NCBI GenBank assembly: GCA_963840275.1
Contig: CAWIYK010000010.1
Span: 248,001 to 312,000 of the forward strand
Direction of reading: 5' to 3'
Length of the DNA stretch: 64,000 nt
Source: Actinophytocola sp963840275
GTDB taxonomy: Bacteria; Actinomycetota; Actinomycetes; Mycobacteriales; Pseudonocardiaceae
Below are positions 51,093 to 59,052 of this stretch, in pieces. A program made the translations under genes and the position numbers. Under the pieces are notes generated by a model. The model searched no databases and was not told the DNA's origin. It saw only the letters and a list, made by a program, of their open reading frames with translations. How positions within the stretch are numbered: the first letter of the stretch is position 1; every line of letters begins with the position of its first letter.

Positions 51093-51470
51093 CTACTCGT
51101 CGAGATCAAGGGACACCAGGTTCCAGGTGTCGTCGCCGCTGTCCTGGATGGTGCAGACGTACTCGGTTCGGATCATCGCGCCGAACCCGTTCTGAGAGTC
51201 CACCGACGCTGTCACCTCATACTGGTCATCCCCCAGCGGAGTGACAGAGTCTGCGCCGGCGAACTCCGCCGACGAAGGTGATTTGAGTCGGTCGGTGACG
51301 AACTCCTCGCACATAACCTCCGCCATGCCGGATCCGTCCTCGCTGTCGTCGCTGCTGCTTGCGCTGGTAGCGCAGCTGTAGACGACGGTGACAAAGAGAA
51401 TCCCGAGAAGGACGAGGGCGACCACACCGCCAGTGGACATCGATTGGGGTTTGCCGCTGCTAGCGGTCAT
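51093..51470 (-). CDS. Small membrane-anchored protein, unknown
   Basis: 125 residues: short N-terminus, one helix (GGVVALVLLGILFVTVVYSC), a Ser/Asp-rich linker (TSASSSDDSEDGSG) and a domain with MCEEFVTDRLKSPSSAEFAG, a pattern also found in small secreted bacterial proteins of unknown role. It could be an anchored extracytoplasmic protein. No family assigned. Confidence 0.55.
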   Translation of the reverse strand: MTASSGKPQSMSTGGVVALVLLGILFVTVVYSCATSASSSDDSEDGSGMAEVMCEEFVTDRLKSPSSAEFAGADSVTPLGDDQYEVTASVDSQNGFGAMIRTEYVCTIQDSGDDTWNLVSLDLDE

Positions 51471-51529
51471 GTTTCAGCTGCCGTCTTATCTAGTGGGGAG
51501 GGGCGGAAGGGCCTGGACTGCGGCCTCAC

Positions 51530-52189
51530 TCACAGCGTTGTTGTGACTGTGGCTGTCAGTACGGCGGTCGGCGAGTCTGTCTGGATCATCTGTTCGCTTG
51601 GTACCGAGACCTGTGAGCCCGTGATCGTGAAGCGGTCGGTCTGGGGTTCTGAGCCGCCGGTGACGTCGTAGACGGCCGTGAATGTCTTTGTCGGGTCGGG
51701 TAGTTGTGCGCCGAGGTAGGTGACGGTGACGCGGAAGGTGACGTTGCAGCCTGCGGAGCCGAAGCACTTCTCCTCCAGCGTGATCACCTCGAGGGAGAAG
51801 TCGCCGGGGGCGGGGGCGTAGCCGGCGGGGTCGGCGATGGCCGGTTGCGCTGCCGCGGCGGATGTCTCGGTGGTGCCCAACGAGTCGAGCTCGGTGCCGA
51901 TCTGGTCCAGTTTCTCGCCCAGCTCGGTTTGGGCGACCACCGTCAGCACGACCGCGGCGCCGCACAGGAACACCCCGAACCCGGACATGAGCGCCCTCGA
52001 CCGCCAGATGCCGATGAAGCCCAGCACGAACCCGACGACCGCGCCCGCGGCCGTGAGGTTGTTGACGATCGGCATGAAGGACAGCACGACGCCGACGATG
52101 CCGAGGACCAGGCTGGCGACGGCGAAGCCCGCGGGCTGCTTCCGTGCGGGGGCCGGGTGGTAGTAGCCGGTGACCGGTTGCTGCTGCAT
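51530..52189 (-). CDS. DUF4190-like membrane protein with extracytoplasmic domain
   Basis: 219 residues. N-terminal Gln/Pro/Tyr-rich stretch, then paired helices in FAVASLVLGIVGVVLSFMPI and GAVVGFVLGFIGIWRSRALM, resembling DUF4190, a third helix, then a coiled segment (LGEKLDQIGTELDSLGTT) and a beta-rich domain with two Cys (EKCFGSAGCNVTFRVTVTYL). Function unknown. Next to two other small membrane proteins on the same strand. Confidence 0.65.
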   Translation of the reverse strand: MQQQPVTGYYHPAPARKQPAGFAVASLVLGIVGVVLSFMPIVNNLTAAGAVVGFVLGFIGIWRSRALMSGFGVFLCGAAVVLTVVAQTELGEKLDQIGTELDSLGTTETSAAAAQPAIADPAGYAPAPGDFSLEVITLEEKCFGSAGCNVTFRVTVTYLGAQLPDPTKTFTAVYDVTGGSEPQTDRFTITGSQVSVPSEQMIQTDSPTAVLTATVTTTL

Positions 52190-52213
52190 GGTGGTGGCCT
52201 CTCCAGGGTGGCG

Positions 52214-52711
52214 TCAGGCTGCGTTCGTGATGATCAGGTCCAAGCCGTCGTTGGGGTGGTAGGTCCACGTGACCTCGTAGTCGGACCAGGTGGTGGACTG
52301 CATGCCGTCCAGTGCGCGGGTCGACTCCATCTGTGCGATGACCGCCTGCGGCGAGTGCAGCTCGCCGAGGACGCACAGGACTTCGTCGATGGCCACGGTG
52401 CCCGAGCCGGGCTCTTCGCCCGCCATGTCGAGTACGAGGGTGTGGTTCTCGTCCGCGAGGGTGCCGGCGCCGCAGGCCTTCGCCGCGTCCTGCAGTGGAG
52501 CTGTCGGCGCGAACGCTGTCGGTGCGAACAGGCTGTCGATGCCGACCGCAGCCGAGCCGTCGTCCTTGCTGTTGTCTTTGTCGTCGGTCAGGAACATCAC
52601 GGAGACGAGCACCGCGGCGACCACCACTGCCGTCACCGCGGCGAGTGACACCCACATGTGAGTCTGGCCGCGGCGATTTTGCTGGTGCTGGGGTTCGTAA
52701 ATCTGGGTCAC
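52214..52711 (-). CDS. Single-helix membrane protein, unknown
   Basis: 165 residues: cytoplasmic QIYEPQHQQNRRGQTHMW, one helix (VSLAAVTAVVVAAVLVSVMF), Asp/Lys-rich linker (TDDKDNSKDDGS), then an extracytoplasmic domain with two Cys (KACGAGTLADENHT, DEVLCVLGELHSPQ) that may form a disulfide. No family recognised. Likely co-transcribed with the downstream DUF4190-like gene 24 bp away. Confidence 0.6.
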   Translation of the reverse strand: MTQIYEPQHQQNRRGQTHMWVSLAAVTAVVVAAVLVSVMFLTDDKDNSKDDGSAAVGIDSLFAPTAFAPTAPLQDAAKACGAGTLADENHTLVLDMAGEEPGSGTVAIDEVLCVLGELHSPQAVIAQMESTRALDGMQSTTWSDYEVTWTYHPNDGLDLIITNAA

Positions 52712-52831
52712 GGTTTCTCCGAGGTGATGTCGTGGGCGCAGCCGTCATCACCTGGAAGATTTCCGTGGGTGCTCAGCGCGAACTAACCGCCTGCGCGGTT
52801 GACGACTTGTGGTTTTTTGAGGAAGGTGCCG

Positions 52832-52863
52832 GCGACGGTCAGCTCCCGGGCCGTGACCGTCGC
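52832..52863. terminator. 10-bp perfect hairpin
   Basis: GCGACGGTCA (52832-52841) and TGACCGTCGC (52854-52863) around a 12-base loop, in the 270-bp gap between a membrane protein start and the Lnt-like gene end. Possibly terminates the Lnt-like transcript. No U-tract on that strand. Confidence 0.45.
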
Positions 52864-52981
52864 TCTGGGACGGTCTGTGCGGGTTGGTTGGCCCTGGTGG
52901 CTCTGAGTGTCGCGGCGCCCTCGTTCCCTCAGTGTTCCTTCGCGGGGGACATCGGAGCGCTGTGACGCTGTGTTACAAGGT

Positions 52982-54413
52982 TCAGGCGTCAATCACCCAT
53001 GGAAATGGGTTGCGGGGTAGCGGCTGCGGATCGGTCGCTTTCCACCGGTTCGTCACCGCAATGCCGAGGGCGGTCACTACCAGGCACAACCAGGCAAACC
53101 AGTGGCCTAGACGGTTGTACACGGTTTGGCCGGGCGCCGGCTGGGCAGCGTCCGCCGTCCGTGTCACTGTGGATGCGTCGGTCCGTACCGACGCCACCGT
53201 CCGGCCCCAACGCGTCCGCGGCGCAGCACCGTGCCGCGCTGGGCTGCCCACGCCGCTCCGGCGCCGTTCTCGACTCCGCGCAGTAGCGCGGTCCTGGCTG
53301 TGCTGCCACCCGTTCACGTCCTCGTCCGAGGCCGGGAGCGCGACCAGGTCGGCGCCGTCCGTGCGCGTAGTCGCGGAACGGGTTCGCGAAGTTGACGTCG
53401 CCGCACACGACCATTCCCACGTCCGTGTTCGGCAGGTAGCGGAGGTCGTGACCTGCGACGATCTTCTTGGTCCCCTGTCGTGCCATTTGTCGTAGACGAC
53501 CGGCGGATGCGCATCGGTAATGGCTACCGCTGAATTCTGGTGTTTGTTCAGTACCACGCCTACGACGATGGTCGCGTGCTTTTCCGCGGCCATCTGGGTC
53601 AGTGGTGCTACCAGCGTGGGCAACGAATTGTCAGTCGCGGCGAACGCGCCTTCCGGGAGTACCACCAGATCTGCGGTGGTCTGCTCGATCGCTCGGACAT
53701 AGCCGGCGATCTTGCGTTGTCCGTCCGGCGTGGTCACGTCCGTGGCCCACTGACCCTTCGCGTTGCCGCCGATCAGCGCCACCCGATAGTGCGACTCGTC
53801 CGTCGGCGGTGGCGAGACGGAACGTGCCCGAACGCCACGTGCGCCTAGCACCAGCTGCTGCCGGTCACCGCGGTGATGCGTAGCCGGTGCGGTGCCGGGG
53901 GTCAGCAGCGCGCGCGGCTGCCGCCGCGTATCAGCATCAACAGGTAGTCCACGCCCAACGCACCCGTCAGCGACGGCCACCTGCAACACCACCGGCACGT
54001 CCGCCTGTCCGGTCGCGAGCGTGCCCATCATCGCCGGCCGGGCTCAGCACCGACGCCAGGTACCAACCCGACACGTGCACGGCGGGCGCCGACGAACACC
54101 GCCAACAACCAGAGACCACGCTGCATCAACGCGCGGAACAGCAGCACACGACGGCCGTGAAGATCAGCGCCGTGCCCACGACGATCACCGCCGCCATCGG
54201 GATCGGGACGTCCACCGAGTCCGCGTACAGGACCCACGCTGTTCGTCGTGCCGAGTGTGAACGCCAGGAACGCGACCGCCGGCCGCCGACCATCCGCCGC
54301 CGATGCGAGGTGCCAGCCACAGCACGGGAATCGGCGCCAGCACGGCGACGCTCGGCGATCGGCGTCAGGCCGGTGCCGAGGTAGAACAGGGCGCCGGACA
54401 CGAGTACCGCCAA
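52982..54413 (-). pseudogene. Apolipoprotein N-acyltransferase-like gene, multiply frameshifted
   Basis: Fragments in successive frames together match Lnt: early helices (SGALFYLGTGLTPIA, WVLYADSVDVPIPMAAVIVV, TALIFTAVV), then nitrilase-fold parts YRVALIGGNAKGQWATDVTT, TADLVVLPEGAFAATDNSLP (catalytic Glu), YDKWHDRG region, DVGMVVCGDVNFANPFRDYA (catalytic Cys) and C-terminal helix LVVTALGIAVTN. Breaks occur every 100-300 bp over the full 1.4 kb. Lnt adds the third acyl chain to lipoproteins in the membrane. Either a decayed gene or error-rich sequence. The pieces keep the natural order. Confidence 0.72.
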
Positions 54414-54418
54414 GGGCG

Positions 54419-55007
54419 CTAGCTCGCCAGCCCATCGAGGACCCTCCCGACGCAGCGGTGGACAGAGTGCTACGGAAGTCCTGCTCCGGCAACGCGATCC
54501 GGCCGCTCAGGTACAGCTGCACCAGTCCCTGCACCTGCGACGACAGCGTCATCGCGACCTCGACCAGGTCGTCGGTGCGGAACACGCCGGTCAACATGCC
54601 ATGGCCCGATCGCCTCCATCAGCCGCCCGAACGACGTGGACTGACCGGCCCGGAAGTCCTCCGGATAGGTGCGTGCCTCCGCCCGCCGCTCCACGACCAG
54701 GAACGTGTACAGGTGCGGCGTCTCCAGCGCGAAGCTCGAGGTAGTCGTCGAGCAGCTCCATCAGCCCGCCCGAGCGAGTCCTCGACGATCTCGCCGGGCG
54801 CCCAGCGTTCCGTCAGCTCGGCGAAACACTCGTCGGCGACCGCGGTGAGCAGTGCCTCTCGGTTCGCGTAGTGGCGGTATGTCGCCATCGGGGTGACCCC
54901 CACCTCGGTGGGGGCCACCCTGGCGGGATGCTCACCGCGGGTGCGCCCTCCGCGACCAGGATCGCGCGCGCCGCCGCACGGAGGCGGGCGGCTGTGTGCG
55001 AACTCAT
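54419..55007 (-). pseudogene. TetR-family regulator, several frameshifts
   Basis: Start MSSHTAARLRAAARAILVAE, then a shift near 54925 and PTEVGVTPMATYRHYANREA (recognition helix and following) to VADECFAELTERWAPGEIVE; further breaks near 54775, 54735, 54604 and 54450 before a C-terminal end (TLSSQVQGLVQLYLSGRIAL). Reads as a TetR repressor of about 190 residues if the frames are rejoined. It ends a few bases before the Lnt-like start on the same strand. Two operator-like repeats lie just upstream. Confidence 0.72.
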
Positions 55008-55008
55008 G

Positions 55009-55044
55009 TCTACACCGTACACGTTCTGCGTCTACGGCGTACAC
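55009..55044. promoter_or_regulatory. Tandem operator-like repeats upstream of the TetR-like gene
   Basis: TCTACACCGTACAC (55009-55022) and TCTACGGCGTACAC (55031-55044), 12 of 14 bases identical, 22 bp apart (two helical turns). They begin 2 bp before the TetR-like ATG and 19 bp before the divergent KTSC gene start (55063). Likely an autoregulatory operator covering both promoters. Inference from placement. Confidence 0.55.
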
Positions 55045-55062
55045 ATCGGTACCGTCGGGGGC

Positions 55063-55272
55063 ATGTATCGGCAGCGGGTTGAGTCTTCTGCTGTTCGGTC
55101 CGTGGGTTACGACAAGGGGCGGCGGGTTCTCGAGGTCGAGGTCGCCGGTGGTGCGGTTTACCAGTACCTCGACGTGCCCGCGCGGGAGTACTTCGCGCTC
55201 GTGGCGGCCGACAGTGTCGGGCGGTACTACAACCAGCAGATCAAAGAGGCCTACGAGTTCCGCAAACTCTGA
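55063..55272 (+). CDS. KTSC domain protein
   Basis: 69 residues: MYRQRVESSAVRSVGYDKGR, VLEVEVAGGAVYQYLDVPAR, YFALVAADSVGRYYNQQIKE. This matches the KTSC domain of small bacterial proteins (S-S-x-I-x-x-V-x-Y and final K/E-Y-x-F). The function is unknown; some carry RNA or lysyl-tRNA links elsewhere. ATG 55063 with GGGGG upstream. Overlaps the convergent permease end by 22 bp. Confidence 0.82.
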   Translation: MYRQRVESSAVRSVGYDKGRRVLEVEVAGGAVYQYLDVPAREYFALVAADSVGRYYNQQIKEAYEFRKL

Positions 55273-56565
55273 TCTCTCCTCGTGTGGTTGAAGAACACGT
55301 TCAGCAGGATCGCCGTGACGCACCCCGCGCTGATGCCGGACGACATGACAGTGCGGAACCACAACGGGAACTGGTCGTACACCGTGGGCACGGCGACCGG
55401 GATCAGGCCGATCCCCAGCGACACCGCCACCACGATCAGGTTTCTGTGGTCGTCGAACGGCACTGCGGTCAGGGTGCGGATGCCGCTCGCCGCCACCGTG
55501 CCGAACATGGCGATACCGGCGCCGCCCAGACCGGGGTCGGGATCGTCGCCACGATCTCGCCCAGTATCGGGATCAGGCCCAGTACCACCAGGATGCCGCC
55601 GCCGAAGGCGACCACGAACCTGCTTCGCACGCCGGTCAGGCCTACCAGGCCCACGTTCTGCGCGAACGCGGTGTACGGGAACGTGTTGAAGATGCCACCG
55701 AGCATTGTGGACAGTCCGTCCGCGCGGAGGCCGTCGGACAGGGCTCGTGGGGAGACCTCGCGGTCCACGATCTCGCCTACCGCGAGGATGTCGCCCGTCG
55801 TCTCGGTCATCGTCACCAGCATGACGACCGTCATCGACAGGATGGCGGCCCACTCGAACGTCGGGGAAGCCGAAGTGGAACGGGGTGCTCACGCCGATCA
55901 ACGCGGCATCGCCGACGCCGGAAAAGTCGGTGAAGCCCAACGGGATCGCTGCTAGCGTCCCGAGCACTATGCCCAGCAGCACGGCGATTCGGCTCAGTGC
56001 GGGGGGTGCGAACCGTTGGATCAGCAGGATCACAGCAGCACGGCGCCCGCCAGTGCCAGGTTGCTCGGCGCCCCGAAGTCATCCGCGCCGACGCCGCCCG
56101 CGGCCCAGTTCACCGCCACCGGCAGCAGCGAGATGCCGATGATCGGTGATCACCGTGCCGGTCACCAGCGGCGGGAAGAACCGCAGGAGTCTGCCCCACA
56201 GCGGAGACAGCGCGATCATCAGCACGCCGGACACGATCACCGCGCCGTAGATCGCGGTCAGGCCACCGCCCGTGGTGCCGATCAGCACCATCGGGGTCAC
56301 CGCGGCGAACGTGCAGCCCTGCATGATCGGCAGCCGCACGCCGAAGCGCCAGAAGCCGAGGCACTGGATGAGCGTGGCGACGCCGGACACCAGCAGGTCC
56401 GCGCTGATCAGGTACGCCGATGTCGGCGGCGGACATGCCCATGGCCGAACCGACGATCAGCGGCACCGCGACGGCCCCCGCGTACATCGCGAGCACGTGC
56501 TGCAGACCCAGCGCGGCGAGCTGCCCGAACGGTGGCACCTGGTCGACCGGATGCTTCGAGATCAT
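55251..56565 (-). pseudogene. NCS2 nucleobase (xanthine/uracil-type) permease, at least five frameshifts
   Basis: Pieces in order: LAALGLQHVLAMYAGAVAVP (family start, QHVLAMYAG), VATLIQCLGFWRFGVRLPIM with PIMQGCTFAAVTPM, SLLPVAVNWAAGG, DFSGVGDAALIGVSTPFHFG, VTMTETTGDILAVGEIVDRE (TETTGD motif), NTFPYTAFAQNVGLVGLTGV (QNVG) and FFNHTRRDQ near the end. Breaks near 56415, 56147, 56032, 55865 and 55522. Uses proton or sodium gradient to import xanthine or related purines. Gene decay or sequence errors; catalytic motifs all survive. Confidence 0.85.
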
Positions 56566-56615
56566 GTGACGGACACAACTCCGCGGTCGCGGTGGGTGTC
56601 AATAGGGAGCACAGA

Positions 56616-57128
56616 ATGACACCGACGGAGACCGCGCTGATCGTGCCCGTGCCGGCCCTGGAACCCCTGGTGGGGGAGTACCGCAGACGCCTGGACCACT
56701 CGGCGGGCTGGGGCGTGCCGCCGCACGTGACCGTCTGCTACCCGTTCGTCCCGCCAGAAGCGGTCGACGCCGAGGTCCTCGCGGCGCTGCCACACGTGCC
56801 CGCGTTCGAGTGCACCTTCCGCGCGATCAGGTGGTTCAGCAACGACGCGGTGTGGTTCGCGCCGGAGCCGGACGAGCCGTTCCGCGCCCTCACCGCCGAG
56901 GTGCTGCGACGGTTCCCGGACCACCTGCCCTACGGCGGTGAGTTCGACGACCCGATCCCGCACCTGACCATCGGCAGCACCCGCGCCGCCAAGCTCAGTG
57001 ACCTGCGGGCCGCCGACCGGGCCCTCGCGCGGCACCTACCCGTGACCGTCACGATCGACCGGCTGCTGCTGATCGCCGGCACGGACGCACCCGACTCCTG
57101 GCAAACGGTGGCCGAGGTGCCGTTCTAA
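56616..57128 (+). CDS. 2'-5' RNA ligase/phosphodiesterase family protein (2H superfamily)
   Basis: 170 residues with the two H-x-T/S motifs of the 2H fold: PPHVTVCYPFVPPEA and PIPHLTIGSTRAAK. Starts TETALIVPVPALEPLVGEYR. Such enzymes act on 2',3'-cyclic phosphates of RNA or nucleotides. ATG 56616 is chosen for its AGGGAGC ribosome site and the motif spacing. Stop overlaps convergent DedA end by 4 bp. Intact within a frameshift-rich neighbourhood. Confidence 0.85.
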   Translation: MTPTETALIVPVPALEPLVGEYRRRLDHSAGWGVPPHVTVCYPFVPPEAVDAEVLAALPHVPAFECTFRAIRWFSNDAVWFAPEPDEPFRALTAEVLRRFPDHLPYGGEFDDPIPHLTIGSTRAAKLSDLRAADRALARHLPVTVTIDRLLLIAGTDAPDSWQTVAEVPF

Positions 57129-57854
57129 GCCGGCTCGAACTCCGGGTCGGCGTCGTCCGGGCGGCTGGGCTGGGGCCTGGCCGGGACCTGCTCGACCACG
57201 GGGACTGCGCGAGCGGCACGAGGGCCGCGGCCCTGGCCTTCGCCTTCTTGCGGCGCTTGCGGACGAAGACCATGACGATCAGGGCCAGCACCAGGCCGCC
57301 GATGACGAACAGCGCCGCCCGTGGTGATGATGCCCTCGATCCGCTTCGCGGCCTCGCCGAGCGCGGCGCCGAGCGCGATGTGCATGGCCGACCAGCAGGC
57401 GGCGCCCGCGACGACCGCGGGCAGGAACTTGCGGTACGGCAGGCCCGACGTGCCCGCGGCGGCCGGCGTCAGCGTGCGCACCACCGGCAGGAACCGGGCG
57501 AAGAACACCGCCCAGGCCCCGCGTTTGCGCAGGATGCCGGTGGCCTTGTCCCAGCCTTCGGTGCCGTACTTCTGGATGATCTTGGTTTCGCGTAGCGCGG
57601 GCCCGAACCGGCGACCGATGGCGTAACCGATCGAGTCACCGAGGCCGGCGCAGACGGTGACGACCGCCCACAGGATCAGGAAGCGGGACACCGAGTCGAC
57701 CGTGGTCGCGGCGATCAGCAGGCCACCCTCGCCCGGCGCGATGAACCCGAGGCCGATCGTGCATTCGCGCGAAGACCAGCGCCCCCGTGGCCCCCACCAG
57801 CGCGGGCTGCGGCAGCGCCTGCAGCCACTCCAGGACATCGGTCAGCAACGCCAC
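57125..57854 (-). pseudogene. DedA-family membrane protein, frameshifted
   Basis: ALLTDVLEWLQALPQPALVG start, then ECTIGLGFIAPGEGGLLIAA in another frame after a break near 57770 (one extra base), GDSIGYAIGRRFGPAL, RFLPVVRTLTPAAAGTSGLP (the R-F-x-P-x-x-R DedA motif) and helices to FVIGGLVLALIVMVFVRKRR after breaks near 57318 and about 57215. Family members are SNARE-associated-type flippases or transporters of polyprenyl lipids. Each break resolves by one extra base. Confidence 0.8.
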
Positions 57855-57939
57855 GATCGGCTCCCCTCAGGACTTTCCCCCTGGCCGCGCCAAGTCTGGC
57901 AGTACGACCGAGGAAATCACATCCGGGTTCCCCCGGACG

Positions 57940-58972
57940 TCACCCTGGAGCTGATTCGGGGTACGACCTTCGGCTGAGGACCGAGCTGATCTCCTGGCTC
58001 GCCGGGCCCGCCTGCCGCGAGGTGCGCGCAGCGCCTCGGGGACGTCCTCGCCGCGGTGCGCGATGGCCTGCGCGTACAGCCGACCCGCGCGGTACGACGA
58101 GCGCACCAGCGGACCCGGCCATGACGCCGGCGAAGCCGATCGCCTCGGCCGACTCCTTGTGCTCGAGGAACTCCTCCGGCTTCACCCAGCGGTCGACCGG
58201 GTGGTGGCGCAGCGAGGGCCGCAGGTACTGGGTGATCGTGATGATGTCGCAGCCCGCGTCGTGCAGGTCCTGCAGGGCGGTGGTGACCTCTCGGGCGTCT
58301 CGCCCATGCCCAGGATCAGGTTCGACTTGGTGACCAGGCCGAACTCGCGAGCCTGGGTGATCACCTCGAGCGACCGCTCGTAGCGGAACGCCGGCCGGAT
58401 CCGCTTGAAGATCCGCGGCACGGTCTCCAGGTTGTGCGCGAGCACCTCGCGGCCGCGACTCGAACACCTCGGCCAGCTGCTCGGGCTCCGCGTTGAAGTC
58501 GGGGATCAGCAGCTCGACGCCGGTGCCCGGGTTGAGCGCGTGGATCTGGCGCACGGTCTCGGCGTACAGCCACGCGCCGCCGTCGGCCAGGTCGTCGCGG
58601 GCGACGCCGGTGACCGTCGCGTACCGCAGGCCCATCGCCTGGACGGACTCGGCGACCTTGCGCGGCTCCTCGCGGTCCAGCGCGGCCGGCTTGCCGGTGT
58701 CGATCTGGCAGAAGTCACAGCGCCGGGTGCACTGCTCGCCACCGATCAGGAACGTGGCCTCCCGGTCCTCCCAGCACTCGTAGATGTTGGGACAGCCGGC
58801 CTCCTCGCACACCGTGTGCAGGCCCTCGCGCCGCACCAGGCTCTTCAGCTCGGTGTACTCGGGGCCCATCTTGGCGCGCGTCTTGATCCACGACGGCTTC
58901 TTCTCGATCGGCGTCTCGGCTGTTGCGCACCTCTAGACGCAGCAGCTTTCGCCCCTCCGGAGCGATCGTCAC
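57940..58972 (-). pseudogene. lipA: Lipoyl synthase LipA, about four frameshifts
   Basis: Start VTIAPEGRKLLRLEVRNS at GTG 58972. After a break near 58918: KTRAKMGPEYTELKSLVRRE, auxiliary Fe-S cluster CEEAGCPNIYEC, radical SAM motif CTRRCDFCQIDTGKPAA and ATVTGVARDDLADGGAWLYA; breaks near 58458, 58290 and 58115; NLETVPRIFKRIRPAFRYER, LILGMGETPE, SLRHHPVDRWVKPEEF, and SSYRAGRLYAQAI at the end. It inserts sulfur into octanoyl groups to make lipoate for AceE-type complexes. All Cys motifs are intact in the joined reading, so sequence error is plausible. lipB lies 4.6 kb upstream on the same strand. Confidence 0.87.
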
Positions 58973-59052
58973 GCCGTTCAGGTTACGCCCCTTGACGCAG
59001 GCCAACGCCGACCGTTAGGTACGTCCCACCCTGCTAACACTGGAGGCAGTTC

